From positions 1 to 44,989 of the forward strand of contig NZ_JAMBPQ010000051.1 in assembly GCF_024206495.1 (NCBI RefSeq): a stretch of 44,989 bases of DNA. The letters are read 5' to 3'. Positions within the stretch are counted from its first letter, which is position 1, and each line of letters starts with the position of its first letter. The translations under genes were made by a program, and so were the position numbers. This document shows, piece by piece, positions 33,857 to 42,316 of this stretch. This DNA is from Paraburkholderia sp. CNPSo 3272. Lineage in GTDB: Bacteria > Pseudomonadota > Gammaproteobacteria > Burkholderiales > Burkholderiaceae. Below the pieces are notes generated by a model that was not told the DNA's origin, did not search any database, and was given only the letters and a program-made list of their open reading frames with translations.

Positions 33857-34753
33857 TCAAAGGCCCCTCAACGCTTCATGCAGCGTCGAGCGAAACTGTT
33901 GCACAGCAGGCGACATGTACGTTCTTCGTCTATAGAAAAGTCTGATCCTGCTTTCGAATAGTGCTGTTTCGTAGGGCAACGCCACGAGGTCGCGCCCCAC
34001 ATAGGTTTGAAGCATCTGCTCGGTCAGCATCGTGATGAGATCGCTGTTACGCAGCAACGCTGTCATCAGCGAAATCGATGCGTCCGTTTCGACCACTGCC
34101 CGTGGGGGCGCCAGATCATGATCCTGGAAGTAGCGGTCAACGATCCTGCGCAGTCCGTGACCGGGCTGGGGCAGGAGCCATTTTGCCGCTTGCAGCATGC
34201 CTGGATCGGCAGGCGCGCGTGCAAGCGGATGGCCTTGTCGCGCGACGACCCGATAGCGCTGGCTACTGACCTCGTCGGACTGAAGTTCGTCGTCCGTTTC
34301 CCCATCCGGCATGAAGCAGAGCGCCAGATCCAGTTGCCCATCCTTTAGTTCATCGAACAGCAGTGCTGAAACCTGGACGGAAACCCGGAACGAGACCGCG
34401 CTTTCACGCATTGAATAGCGGGCGACAGTGGGCAGCAGCGCGGATTCCAGCAGCGCGGGCACGACACCCATTCGAATCGTACCCGCGGACGCCGACTTCG
34501 CCGCTGCCATTTCCGCATAGGTTTGTGCGACCGACGTGCCTATGTCGGCTGCCCGCTCGACCAGCACGCGTCCCGCGGCGGTCAGCTCAATGCCTCGACC
34601 CTTGCGGTCGACCAGGCGCGTGTCGAACTCGGCTTCGAGCCGCTGCAGAATCTTTGACACAGCGGATTGCGTGAGCCCTGTCTTCTGTGCGACCCGATGC
34701 AGATTGCGCGTTTGTGCGAGCAGGGAGAACACGCGTAGGTCTTCGATTCTCAT
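33857..34753 (-). CDS. LysR-type regulator divergent from the DHA2 transporter
   Basis: A 298-residue LysR regulator. The HTH (residues 1-60) reads MRIEDLRVFSLLAQTRNLHRVA, then TQSAVSKILQRLEAEFDTRLVDR. The effector domain has 'GTIRMGVVPALLESALLPTVARYS' and 'LKDGQLDLALCFMP'. It is divergent from the DHA2-type MFS gene, and the intergenic region carries an ATTCC-N5-GGAAT box (34815-34833) of the T-N11-A form. That box resembles the one before the 2-aminomuconate deaminase gene, which raises the possibility that this regulator, or the one at 37981, acts on both. Confidence 0.9.
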   Translation of the reverse strand: MRIEDLRVFSLLAQTRNLHRVAQKTGLTQSAVSKILQRLEAEFDTRLVDRKGRGIELTAAGRVLVERAADIGTSVAQTYAEMAAAKSASAGTIRMGVVPALLESALLPTVARYSMRESAVSFRVSVQVSALLFDELKDGQLDLALCFMPDGETDDELQSDEVSSQRYRVVARQGHPLARAPADPGMLQAAKWLLPQPGHGLRRIVDRYFQDHDLAPPRAVVETDASISLMTALLRNSDLITMLTEQMLQTYVGRDLVALPYETALFESRIRLFYRRRTYMSPAVQQFRSTLHEALRGL

Positions 34754-34814
34754 TCTATGCCTGCCACCAGTTGCCCCAGCCTGACTCTAGCCGAAAAACG
34801 CCGCCCGCGGTGCC

Positions 34815-34833
34815 GGTATTCCTCGCGGGAATC
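34815..34833. promoter_or_regulatory. candidate LysR box ATTCC-N5-GGAAT
   Basis: Within GGTATTCCTCGCGGGAATC, ATTCC and GGAAT form a perfect 5-bp dyad and the inner 13 bases fit T-N11-A. It lies between the divergent LysR gene (start 34753) and the DHA2 transporter gene (start 34909). The left half, GGTATTCC, is shared with the two promoter modules of the nba-like operons. Confidence 0.5.
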
Positions 34834-34908
34834 AAACGGCGCCGCGCTTTCTGCACCGCGCGCCGAATAATGAAGGCATCTCGTTCGGATCGAATCAAGG
34901 AGGGTATC

Positions 34909-36309
34909 GTGTCTAACGTTTCCAGCGCCGGCACACGTGGTATCGACGCGCAAATGGCACCGGGTAACCGCCTGGCGATGGTCGCTGTCATGCTGGCCGT
35001 TGCACTGGCAACGCTCGATACCGCCATAGCGAACACGGCGCTGCCTGCTATCGCCACCGGTCTCCACTCGACGCCATCCGAGTCGGTCTGGGTCGTCAAC
35101 GCCTATCAGCTCGCGATGGTCGCGACAATCCTGCCGTGCGCTGCCCTGGGCGACGCCATCGGCCACCGGCGTGTCTACATTGGCGGCCTCATGGTATTCA
35201 CGGCCGCATCGCTGGCTTGTGCAACGGCACCGACGTTGCCGCTGCTCGCCACCGCGCGGTTGCTGCAAGGGCTGGGCGCAAGCGCTATCACCAGCGTCAG
35301 CATTGCGCTCGTCAGCGCGCTCTATCCCCCAGGCAAGCTCGGACGTGGCGTTGGGGTCAATGCGCTCGTCGTGGGCGTGGCTGTTGCCGTCGGGCCCACC
35401 ACGGCGTCGGTGATCCTGTCTTCGGCGTCATGGCCGTGGCTCTTCATGATCAACGTGCCGTTGGGCCTCATTGCGCTGGTCTTCGCGTTGTCCGCACTGC
35501 CACAGACGGCCAAAGGCGTGCACCCATTCGATCCGGTTGCCGCCTTGTTAAATGTCGTCACCTTTGCGTCGCTGATTTTCGCACTCGGCGAAGGGGGCCA
35601 ACGCGCGCCTGCTATCCGCATGCTCGGCGCGCTGGCCGTTGCAGTCCTGTTCTGCGCTTGGCAGATTCGACGCGAGGCAGGGCGTTTCGCGCCGATGTTG
35701 CCCGTGGACCTTCTCAAGCGACCGGTGTTCGCACTGTCGGCAGTGACCGCCGTTTGTGCATTCGCCGCGCAGGGCCTGGCATTCGTCTCGCTACCGTTCT
35801 ATTTCGAAAACGTGCTGCATTGCAGCCAGATCGAGACGGGTTTCCTGATTACGCCGTGGCCTGTCGTCGTTGCGCTTGTAGCGCCCTTTGCCGGGCGGAT
35901 GTCCGACCGCTACCCACCGGGATTGCTGGGCGCAATCGGGATGGTTTGTCTGTGCGCCGGGTTCGTGTCCCTCGTGCTCTTGCCCGCGCAGCCCTCCGTG
36001 TATGCCATCGCGGCTCGGATGGCGATCTGCGGCGTGGGATTCGGCTTCTTTCAGTCACCGAATATCAAAGCGCTGATGGCAAGTGCGCCGCAGCCGCGCA
36101 GCGGCGGAGCAAGCGGGGTGGTCGCAACCGCTCGTCTGATCGGGCAAGCCGCGGGTGCTGCCCTGGTCGCACTGTGTCTGGGTGCGCACCGCGGACACGG
36201 GCCCACGTTCGCACTGGCAGGCGGTGCCATGTTTGCGGGCATAGCTGCCATCGCGAGCGGATTGCGTTTGCGGGCAAATTCGAAGCAGACGGGGAGCTTC
36301 GGGGGCTGA
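34909..36309 (+). CDS. DHA2-family MFS transporter (EmrB/QacA-like)
   Basis: A 466-residue drug:H+ antiporter-2 type transporter with the usual 14-helix pattern: 'MLAVALATLDTAIANTALPAIA' in helix 1 (with the D-x-T-I-x-N-x-A-L-P signature), VWVVNAYQLAMVATILPCAALGDAIGHRR (motif A) and RLLQGLGASAITSVSIAL (motif B/C). The GTG at 34909 is chosen because AAGGAGGG ends about six bases upstream; the ATG at 34870 lacks a binding site. It ends 297 bases before the 2-aminomuconate deaminase gene and is co-directional with the pathway. It could export an aromatic amine or intermediate, or be an unrelated efflux pump. Confidence 0.88.
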   Translation: MSNVSSAGTRGIDAQMAPGNRLAMVAVMLAVALATLDTAIANTALPAIATGLHSTPSESVWVVNAYQLAMVATILPCAALGDAIGHRRVYIGGLMVFTAASLACATAPTLPLLATARLLQGLGASAITSVSIALVSALYPPGKLGRGVGVNALVVGVAVAVGPTTASVILSSASWPWLFMINVPLGLIALVFALSALPQTAKGVHPFDPVAALLNVVTFASLIFALGEGGQRAPAIRMLGALAVAVLFCAWQIRREAGRFAPMLPVDLLKRPVFALSAVTAVCAFAAQGLAFVSLPFYFENVLHCSQIETGFLITPWPVVVALVAPFAGRMSDRYPPGLLGAIGMVCLCAGFVSLVLLPAQPSVYAIAARMAICGVGFGFFQSPNIKALMASAPQPRSGGASGVVATARLIGQAAGAALVALCLGAHRGHGPTFALAGGAMFAGIAAIASGLRLRANSKQTGSFGG

Positions 36310-36469
36310 TTGTTTTCAACCCTCTCGCCCCTACAGGCGGTAGTCCGTTGAGGAACGCGTGTGCCAGGATGGCGGCAATCGGCTCACCGGTACGAGTAAC
36401 TGATTCCCGAACCCGACGCGGGGTAATCGTCCTGTACTGCACAAACTGCCGAGTTGGTTGGGCCGAGCC

Positions 36470-36539
36470 GGTATTCCAAAGCGGAATATAGACGCAGCGA
36501 TGTTTGATTACCGTGCCGACGACCCACTACCTAAACTGG
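36470..36539 (+). promoter_or_regulatory. promoter module A of the 3-hydroxyanthranilate pathway
   Basis: A 70-base block that aligns without gaps to 38957-39026 (39 identities by hand count, clustered in blocks). Block 1 is GGTATTCCA with a LysR-type dyad (TATTCCAAAGCGGAATA). Block 2 is ATGTTTGATT, containing a plausible -35 (TTGATT). Block 3 is CTA-(A/C)-ACTGG, next to a plausible -10 (TACCTA, 18-base spacer). It ends 67 bases before the deaminase ATG. It probably holds the binding and activation sites of a LysR regulator. Confidence 0.65.
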
Positions 36540-36606
36540 GGTCATCAGGCAGCGATTGGTCTTCCAGGCGCCGCCGCTTTCGTAATAGTAATGATGGGGC
36601 AAGTTA

Positions 36607-37047
36607 ATGGATCAGACAGCTCAATCTCGCTTGGTGGCGGGTAAGGCCACCCCGCGCGGACGTTTCCCCCACGTGGTTCGCGCAGGCGATTTTCTTTTTG
36701 TGTCGGGGACCAGCTCGAGGCGGCCGAACAACACGTTTGTCGGTGCCGAAGCGGACGGTTTTGGTACGGCGAATGTCGATATTCGTGAACAGACGCGCGC
36801 AGTAATCGAAAACATCCGGGATATCCTGCGTGCCGAGGGCGCAGACCTCTCAAACCTGGTCGAGGTGACGGCGTTTCTCGTCAATATGAACGACTTCGGC
36901 GGTTACAACGAAGTTTATGGCGAGTACTTCGACGAGACCGGTCCGACGCGCACGACGGTGGCCGTGCATCAGCTTCCCCATCCTCTGCTGGCTATCGAGA
37001 TCAAGGCGATCGCCTATGCGCCGCGTGCGGGCGAAGGCAACGCATAG
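36607..37047 (+). CDS. nbaF: 2-aminomuconate deaminase (RidA/YjgF fold)
   Basis: A 146-residue RidA-family protein with FLFVSGTSSRRPNNTFVGA, EQTRAVIENIRDILRAEGADLSNLVEVTAFLV and the C-terminal 'AVHQLPHPLLAIEIKAIAYAP'. The longer N terminus (VAGKATPRGRFPHVVRAG) and the length of about 146 residues match the 2-aminomuconate deaminases (NbaF/AmnD) rather than general RidA proteins. It converts 2-aminomuconate to 4-oxalocrotonate with release of ammonia. It is followed after 41 bases by the 3-hydroxyanthranilate dioxygenase gene and preceded by promoter module A. The ribosome binding site is weak. Confidence 0.88.
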   Translation: MDQTAQSRLVAGKATPRGRFPHVVRAGDFLFVSGTSSRRPNNTFVGAEADGFGTANVDIREQTRAVIENIRDILRAEGADLSNLVEVTAFLVNMNDFGGYNEVYGEYFDETGPTRTTVAVHQLPHPLLAIEIKAIAYAPRAGEGNA

Positions 37048-37088
37048 CCATCCATGGCAACGTACAAAGCCAAGAGGAGGGGACATCC

Positions 37089-37616
37089 ATGCTGAAATAT
37101 GGCAAGCCGTTCAGCTTCGCGCGCTGGATCGAGGAGCACGCGGATCTGCTGAAGCCGCCGGTCGGCAACCAGCAGATCTGGGAGGACAGCGATCTGATCG
37201 TTACAGTCGTCGGTGGTCCGAATCATCGGACCGACTTCCATGACGATCCGCTTGAGGAGTTTTTCTATCAGATTGCGGGCAACGCATACCTGAATCTGAT
37301 GATCGACGGCAAGCGGGAGCGCGTCGATCTGCGCGAGGGTGACGTGTTCCTGCTGCCACCTCATGTGCGCCATTCGCCGCAAAGGGCGGAGACGGGCAGC
37401 GCCTGTCTCGTGATTGAGCGGCACCGGCCGCAGGGTCTGTTCGACGCATTCGAGTGGTACTGCCCGAACTGTGACCATCTCGTGCACCGAATCGAGGTGC
37501 AGCTGAACAGTATCGTCGACGATTTGCCACCGCTTTTTGCCGGTTTCTATCAGTCTGAAGAAAAGCGCACGTGCCCGCATTGCGGCACGCTTCATCCGGG
37601 CCGCGACGCCGCTTGA
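37089..37616 (+). CDS. nbaC: 3-hydroxyanthranilate 3,4-dioxygenase
   Basis: A 175-residue bacterial-type cupin dioxygenase. The iron ligands H51, E57 and H95 are at their canonical numbers, as are the substrate-binding arginine R99 and E110. The C-terminal rubredoxin-like metal site C125, C128, C162, C165 is complete (YCPNC, TCPHC). It opens 3-hydroxyanthranilate to 2-amino-3-carboxymuconate semialdehyde (ACMS). GAGGAGGGG lies seven bases before the ATG. It is second in the first transcription unit, directly after the deaminase and before the LysR gene. This is one of the most certain calls in the window. Confidence 0.96.
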   Translation: MLKYGKPFSFARWIEEHADLLKPPVGNQQIWEDSDLIVTVVGGPNHRTDFHDDPLEEFFYQIAGNAYLNLMIDGKRERVDLREGDVFLLPPHVRHSPQRAETGSACLVIERHRPQGLFDAFEWYCPNCDHLVHRIEVQLNSIVDDLPPLFAGFYQSEEKRTCPHCGTLHPGRDAA

Positions 37617-37980
37617 CACTGCAGTCGCTTCCAGGCCTGGGCGTCGTCCCGGCTTTCTGTCTGCTTCTTCACGCGGTGGTCCCAGCCGATGCATCGATGA
37701 GTAATCGCTCGTGCGCCGGGCCGGACGACGCGGCGAGTGGACATCTTCGCACCCTACGGCCGGCTGGGCGGCCCCAACTACTGCCTCACGACTCGCGCGA
37801 GGTTGCCTCTGCCGAGCTACCTGCCCGAGGTCGGCGTGGCGCGCGAATGACGGCTGTACCCGCCGCGCGCGATGCGAAGCTGGCACGTCCCGCAGGCTCG
37901 GCGGCGCGCCACGCAGTGCGTCCGGGGAGTACCGCTGCTAAGATCGAAACTTACCGTTCCCTACGATCGGCAGTCTCAAC
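37617..37980. other. gap before the pathway LysR gene
   Basis: A 364-base gap between the dioxygenase and LysR genes. No gene is supportable. I see no copy of the GGTATTCCA / ATGTTTGATT module here, so the regulator gene is probably driven by its own weak promoter or by read-through from module A. Confidence 0.4.
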
Positions 37981-38943
37981 ATGCATCGGTATCCTCTCAG
38001 CCAGATCGGACTTAGCCGCAATCTGAAGCTCAGCCAGCTGCTCATCTTCGACCGGGTGCTGGAGACCGGATCGATCCTGCGCGCCGCTAACGACCTTGGC
38101 CTGACTCAGCCGGCGGTGACGAAGGTCATCCAGGAGCTGGAGTCGTCGCTGGACGGCGCCTTGTTCGCGCGCTCGAACCGCGGCGTTGTGCCGACGGATC
38201 TGGGGCGCGTCGTCGGGCGGCGCGTCAAGTCGCTTCTGGCCGAGTTTCGCCACATGACCGACGAGCTCGATCATTTCCGCTTTGGCACGGCGGGGCATGT
38301 CGTCGTCGGCACACTCATCTCGGCGTCCGCGCATCTGCTGCCGATGGCGATCACGCGTTTGAAGTCCCGCGCGCCGGACGTCCTCGTCACTGTGCGCGAA
38401 GGTCCGACCGCGCAGCTTTTTCCGGCGCTCGCCACGGGCGAACTCGACATCGTCGTCGGGCGGCTGCCCGAGGTCGACCTGCCGATCTCCGACGCGCATG
38501 CGTTGACCCATCACCCCCTGTTCGACGATTCGCTCGCTGTCGTGGTCGGCAGCGGGCACGAGCTCGCCCGCGCGCCCGTCGCCTCGCTGCGCGATCTTGC
38601 GAACGTACCGTGGATCTTGCCCACTTTAGAGTCGCCGCTGCGCCAATCGGTCGAACGGATGTTCCGGCAGGCGGGCCTCTCGCTGCCCGCCGATCTGATC
38701 GAATCATTGTCGGTGCTGACCAATCTGGGCCTTCTGTTAGAGGCGCCGCGCGTGGCCGTGATGCCCCGCGTTGCGGCCACGCAGTTCATGCGCGTCGGCT
38801 TGCTGCGGATTCTCGACATTCCCGAGAGCGGTTCGTTCGGCACCATCGGCTATTCGGTGCGCACAAACAAGGCGCTGAGCCCCGTGTGCGAAACCTTTGT
38901 GGCCTGCCTGCGCGAGGTGTCGGAGGCGTCGGCACCGGGTTGA
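37981..38943 (+). CDS. LysR-type regulator of the 3-hydroxyanthranilate pathway
   Basis: A 320-residue LysR protein of the GbpR/PcaQ-like group. The HTH (about residues 12-72) reads LSRNLKLSQLLIFDRVLETGSIL, then TQPAVTKVIQELESSLDGALFAR. The effector domain contains 'GTAGHVVVGTLISASAHLLPMAITRL' and 'FPALATGELDIVVGRLPEVDLP'. It lies inside the pathway, between the dioxygenase gene and promoter module B, which makes it the obvious candidate regulator of both modules. This is inference; the LysR at 33857 is the competing candidate for the ATTCC-N5-GGAAT boxes. A start codon before 37981 is not evident. Confidence 0.9.
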   Translation: MHRYPLSQIGLSRNLKLSQLLIFDRVLETGSILRAANDLGLTQPAVTKVIQELESSLDGALFARSNRGVVPTDLGRVVGRRVKSLLAEFRHMTDELDHFRFGTAGHVVVGTLISASAHLLPMAITRLKSRAPDVLVTVREGPTAQLFPALATGELDIVVGRLPEVDLPISDAHALTHHPLFDDSLAVVVGSGHELARAPVASLRDLANVPWILPTLESPLRQSVERMFRQAGLSLPADLIESLSVLTNLGLLLEAPRVAVMPRVAATQFMRVGLLRILDIPESGSFGTIGYSVRTNKALSPVCETFVACLREVSEASAPG

Positions 38944-38956
38944 GTATGGCTGCACG

Positions 38957-39026
38957 GGTATTCCAGCCGCTTATATCTGCAGTGCAATGTTTGATTGTTC
39001 AGCGTTCGGGGGCATTACTACACTGG
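38957..39026 (+). promoter_or_regulatory. promoter module B of the 3-hydroxyanthranilate pathway
   Basis: Gap-free counterpart of module A: GGTATTCCA at 38957-38965, ATAT at 38973-38976, ATGTTTGATT at 38987-38996 and ACTGG ending at 39026. The -35/-10 reading is TTGATT-N18-TTACTA. The right half of the ATTCC dyad is degenerate here, but T-N11-A is kept. It lies 31 bases before the dehydrogenase ATG and would drive the six-gene unit from 39057 onward. Confidence 0.65.
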
Positions 39027-39056
39027 CTGTACACCATTCAGCTAGCAGGAGTGCCC

Positions 39057-40544
39057 ATGAATACCGATGCCCGCCCGCAGGTGGCCTTGCCGACGCGGCT
39101 GCGCAATTTCATCGACGGTCAATTCGTCGACGCGGCCGAAACCTTTGCCAACCTGAGCCCGATCGACGGCCGCGAGCTGTCGCGTGTGGCCGAGGCCGAT
39201 GCCGCCACGGTCGATGCCGCGGTCAAGGCCGCGCGACGCGCGCAGCAGGGGCCTTGGCGCAAGCTGAGCGCCCCGCAGCGCGCGGACTGGCTGCATCGGA
39301 TAGCCGACGGGATTCAGGCGCGCTTCGACGACTTCGTGGCGGCCGAAGTGGCCGACACGGGCCGCCCGATCGCGCAGGCTCGCAGCCTCGACATCGCGCG
39401 CGGGATCGCCAATTTTCGGACCTTTGCCGACCTCGTGAAGACCGCGCATGGCGAGTTCTTCGAAACGTCGACGGCCGACGGCGAAATGCTCAACTACGTG
39501 ACGCGCAAGCCGCTCGGCGTCGTCGGTGTGATTTCGCCGTGGAATCTGCCGCTCCTGCTGTTCACATGGAAGGTGGCGCCCGCACTCGCAATGGGCAATT
39601 GCGTCGTCGCGAAGCCTTCGGAAGAGACGCCGACCTCGGCGACGCTGCTGGCCGAAGTGATGCGTGACATCGGTCTGCCAGCCGGTGTTTTCAACCTGAT
39701 CCACGGCCACGGCGCGAACGCAGCCGGCGAGTGGCTTACGCGCCATCCCGGCATCGACGCGATCACGTTCACGGGCGAGTCGAAGACGGGCAGCGCGATC
39801 ATGAAGGCCGTCGCTGACGGCGTGAAGAACGTCTCGTTCGAACTCGGCGGCAAGAACGCGGCTGTCGTTTTCGCGGACGCCGATTTCGACGCAGCCGTAG
39901 ATGGCCTGCTGCGCTCGAGCTTCACGAATGCAGGGCAGGTGTGCCTGTGCTCGGAGCGCGTGTACGTCGAGCGGCCGATCTTCGAGCGCTTCGTTGCCGC
40001 GTTGAAGGCGAAAGCCGAGACGCTCAAGGTCGGCTCGCCGTATGCGGCTGGCACGACGACTGGCCCGCTGATCTCGCAGGGACATCGCGAGAAGGTGCTT
40101 GGCTACTATCGGCTCGCGGTCGAGGAAGGCGCGACCGTGGTCACAGGTGGCGGCGTTCCGCGCTTCGGCGACGCGTGCGACAGCGGCGCGTTCGTTGAGC
40201 CGACGATCTGGACGGGGCTGCCCGATGACGCACGCTGCGTGACCGAAGAGATCTTCGGGCCGGTCTGCCATATCGCGCCGTTCGATTCTGAGGACGAGGT
40301 GATCGGTCGCGTCAACGGCAGTGCGTACGGTCTCGCAGCAAGTGTGTGGACGACGAACCTCTCACGCGCGCATCGCGTCGCACCACAGATCGAAACGGGC
40401 ATCGTCTGGGTCAACGCATGGTTCGTGCGCGACCTGCGCACCCCGTTCGGCGGCGCGAAGCTCTCGGGCTTCGGGCGCGAAGGGGGGCGCCATTCGATGG
40501 ACTTCTACTCAGAGTTGACCAACGTTTGCGTAAAGGTGGCGTGA
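39057..40544 (+). CDS. nbaE: 2-aminomuconate-6-semialdehyde dehydrogenase
   Basis: A 495-residue aldehyde dehydrogenase of the 2-(hydroxy/amino)muconate semialdehyde subgroup. Catalytic residues are N163 (ISPWNLPLL), E262 (SFELGGKN) and C296 (NAGQVCLC), each six below the numbering of the Pseudomonas AMSDH. The C-terminal GGAKLSGFGREGG motif is also present. It oxidises 2-aminomuconate semialdehyde to 2-aminomuconate with NAD+. The ATG at 39057 follows GCAGGAG. It is the first gene of the second unit, directly behind promoter module B. Its stop overlaps the next start by one base (TGATG), which indicates translational coupling with the hydratase gene. Confidence 0.93.
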   Translation: MNTDARPQVALPTRLRNFIDGQFVDAAETFANLSPIDGRELSRVAEADAATVDAAVKAARRAQQGPWRKLSAPQRADWLHRIADGIQARFDDFVAAEVADTGRPIAQARSLDIARGIANFRTFADLVKTAHGEFFETSTADGEMLNYVTRKPLGVVGVISPWNLPLLLFTWKVAPALAMGNCVVAKPSEETPTSATLLAEVMRDIGLPAGVFNLIHGHGANAAGEWLTRHPGIDAITFTGESKTGSAIMKAVADGVKNVSFELGGKNAAVVFADADFDAAVDGLLRSSFTNAGQVCLCSERVYVERPIFERFVAALKAKAETLKVGSPYAAGTTTGPLISQGHREKVLGYYRLAVEEGATVVTGGGVPRFGDACDSGAFVEPTIWTGLPDDARCVTEEIFGPVCHIAPFDSEDEVIGRVNGSAYGLAASVWTTNLSRAHRVAPQIETGIVWVNAWFVRDLRTPFGGAKLSGFGREGGRHSMDFYSELTNVCVKVA

Positions 40545-41365
40545 TGGCGACTCAGGTACAGACCCTGCAGGCGATCGCCGATGCGCTCTGGAATGCTCAG
40601 CAGCAACCGTTCGCGCCGGTGCCGCCCGTGCGGGACGCGATCGCAGCGATCGACGGCAACGCGCTCGAAAACGCATACCGCGTGCAGAGCCTCAACATGA
40701 AGCGGCAGATAGCGTCCGGCGCGCGGCTTGTCGGGCGCAAGATCGGGCTCACGTCGAAGGCCGTGCAGGCGCAGCTCGGTGTCGATCAGCCCGACTTCGG
40801 CATGCTGTTCGACCACATGGCTTACGGCGACGGCGAGGAGATTCCCTTCGCCCACACGCAGCAGCCGAAGGCCGAGGCGGAGGTCGCGCTCGTTCTCGAG
40901 CGCGACCTGCTGCACGAGCGGCACACGATCGCCGACATCCTCGGCGCAACCGCCTATGCGCTCCCGGCGATCGAAGTGGTCGGCAGCCGCATCGCGAACT
41001 GGGACATCCGTCTTTCCGACACCGTCGCCGACAACGCGTCGAGCGGGCTCTTCGTGCTCGGCAGCCGGCCCGTGAAGCTCGACGCATTCGATATCGTCGG
41101 CTGCGGGATGGTCATGGAGCGCAACGGCGACCCGGTCAGCGTCGGCGCGGGGGCGGCCTGCCTCGGCAATCCGCTCATCGCGGGGATCTGGCTCGCGGAC
41201 ACGATGGTCCGCGTCGGCGCGCCGCTTTGCGCCGGTGACATCGTGCTCACGGGCGCACTCGGTCCGATGGCCCCGGTCGCCCGCGGCGATGTGTTCGAGG
41301 CGCGCATTCAAGGCCTCGGCAGTGTCCGGGCTCTGTTCTCCAATCAAGCGGGATCGACATCATGA
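40544..41365 (+). CDS. nbaH: 2-oxopent-4-enoate hydratase
   Basis: A 273-residue member of the hydratase/decarboxylase family (FAH fold). It shows 'AYRVQSLNMKRQIASGARLVGRKIGLTSKAVQAQLG', the acidic metal site KAEAEVALVLERDL, 'DNASSGLFVLGSRPV' and GDIVLTGALGPMAPV. Its closeness to MhpD/XylJ-type hydratases, together with the separate decarboxylase two genes on, supports hydratase for this copy. It adds water to 2-oxopent-4-enoate to give 4-hydroxy-2-oxovalerate. It overlaps both neighbours (TGATG upstream, ATGA downstream), so it is tightly coupled. Confidence 0.88.
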   Translation: MATQVQTLQAIADALWNAQQQPFAPVPPVRDAIAAIDGNALENAYRVQSLNMKRQIASGARLVGRKIGLTSKAVQAQLGVDQPDFGMLFDHMAYGDGEEIPFAHTQQPKAEAEVALVLERDLLHERHTIADILGATAYALPAIEVVGSRIANWDIRLSDTVADNASSGLFVLGSRPVKLDAFDIVGCGMVMERNGDPVSVGAGAACLGNPLIAGIWLADTMVRVGAPLCAGDIVLTGALGPMAPVARGDVFEARIQGLGSVRALFSNQAGSTS

Positions 41366-42303
41366 AAGACAACTATCCACTCTGCGTCGCCGTGATCGGT
41401 TCGGGCAATATCGGCACAGATCTCATGATCAAGCTGCTGCGGCATGGAAAGCATCTGAAGATGGGCGTGATGGTCGGCATCGACGCGGCGTCCGAAGGCC
41501 TTGCGCGCGCGGCGCGGCTCGGCGTGGCGACGACGGCCGAAGGCATCGATGGTCTTCTCGCCATGCCCGAATTCCGCGACGTGGCCATCGTGTTCGATGC
41601 GACCTCGGCAGGCGCGCACCGGCGCCATGCGGAACTGCTCGGCGCGCACGGCGTGACCGTGATCGACCTGACGCCGGCGGCCATTGGCCCGTTCGTGGTG
41701 CCCGTCGTGAACCTGAGCGAGCATCTCGACGCGCCCAACCTCAACATGGTGACCTGCGGCGGGCAGGCAACGATTCCAGTCGTGCGGGCCGTCTCGAAGG
41801 TGACGCCCGTCCATTACGCGGAGATCGTTGCCTCGATCTCGAGCCGCTCGGCAGGTCCCGGCACGCGCGCGAACATCGACGAGTTTACCGAGACGACCTC
41901 GCGCGCGATCGAAAGCGTCGGCGGCGCGGCGATCGGCAAAGCGATCATCGTGCTGAACCCGGCCGAGCCGCCGCTGATGATGCGCGACACCGTCTACTGC
42001 CTGGTCGACGATGCGGCCGACCGTGGCCGCATCGAAGCGTCGGTTGAAGCGATGGTGCGCGATGTCGCGGCCTACGTGCCCGGCTACCGCCTCAAGCAGG
42101 CGGTGCAGTTCGACCGCATCGCGTTCCCTGCGCAGTTCGCCCCCGGCGGCGACCGGCCCGCGCAAGGCCTGAAAGTCAGCGTGTTCCTGGAAGTTGAGGG
42201 CGCCGCGCACTATCTGCCGTCCTACGCGGGCAATCTGGACATCATGACTTCGGCCGCGATGCGGGCGGCCGAGCAGCTTGCGGCCAGCCGGCTCGCAGCG
42301 TGA
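41362..42303 (+). CDS. nbaJ: acetaldehyde dehydrogenase (acylating)
   Basis: A 313-residue DmpF/BphJ-type enzyme. The NAD-binding loop is VAVIGSGNIGTDLMIKLL and the catalytic cysteine is C132 in NMVTCGGQATIP, the position known for DmpF. 'GPGTRANIDEFTETTS' and the C-terminal LPSYAGNLDIMTSAA, which contact the aldolase partner, are present. It oxidises acetaldehyde to acetyl-CoA with NAD+ and CoA, in a channelled complex with the aldolase encoded next. The start codon overlaps the hydratase stop by four bases (ATGA). Confidence 0.94.
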   Translation: MKDNYPLCVAVIGSGNIGTDLMIKLLRHGKHLKMGVMVGIDAASEGLARAARLGVATTAEGIDGLLAMPEFRDVAIVFDATSAGAHRRHAELLGAHGVTVIDLTPAAIGPFVVPVVNLSEHLDAPNLNMVTCGGQATIPVVRAVSKVTPVHYAEIVASISSRSAGPGTRANIDEFTETTSRAIESVGGAAIGKAIIVLNPAEPPLMMRDTVYCLVDDAADRGRIEASVEAMVRDVAAYVPGYRLKQAVQFDRIAFPAQFAPGGDRPAQGLKVSVFLEVEGAAHYLPSYAGNLDIMTSAAMRAAEQLAASRLAA

Positions 42304-42316
42304 AGCGAGGAATACG

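Noticed and set aside
38610..39056. Upstream extension of the aminomuconate-semialdehyde dehydrogenase frame
   Set aside because: It lies inside the LysR gene and crosses the promoter module. The ATG at 39057 has a ribosome binding site and gives the family's length.
39042..40271. Long antisense frame opposite the dehydrogenase gene (409 codons)
   Set aside because: A GC-rich codon-bias shadow; the sense strand encodes a complete, coupled enzyme gene with all catalytic residues.
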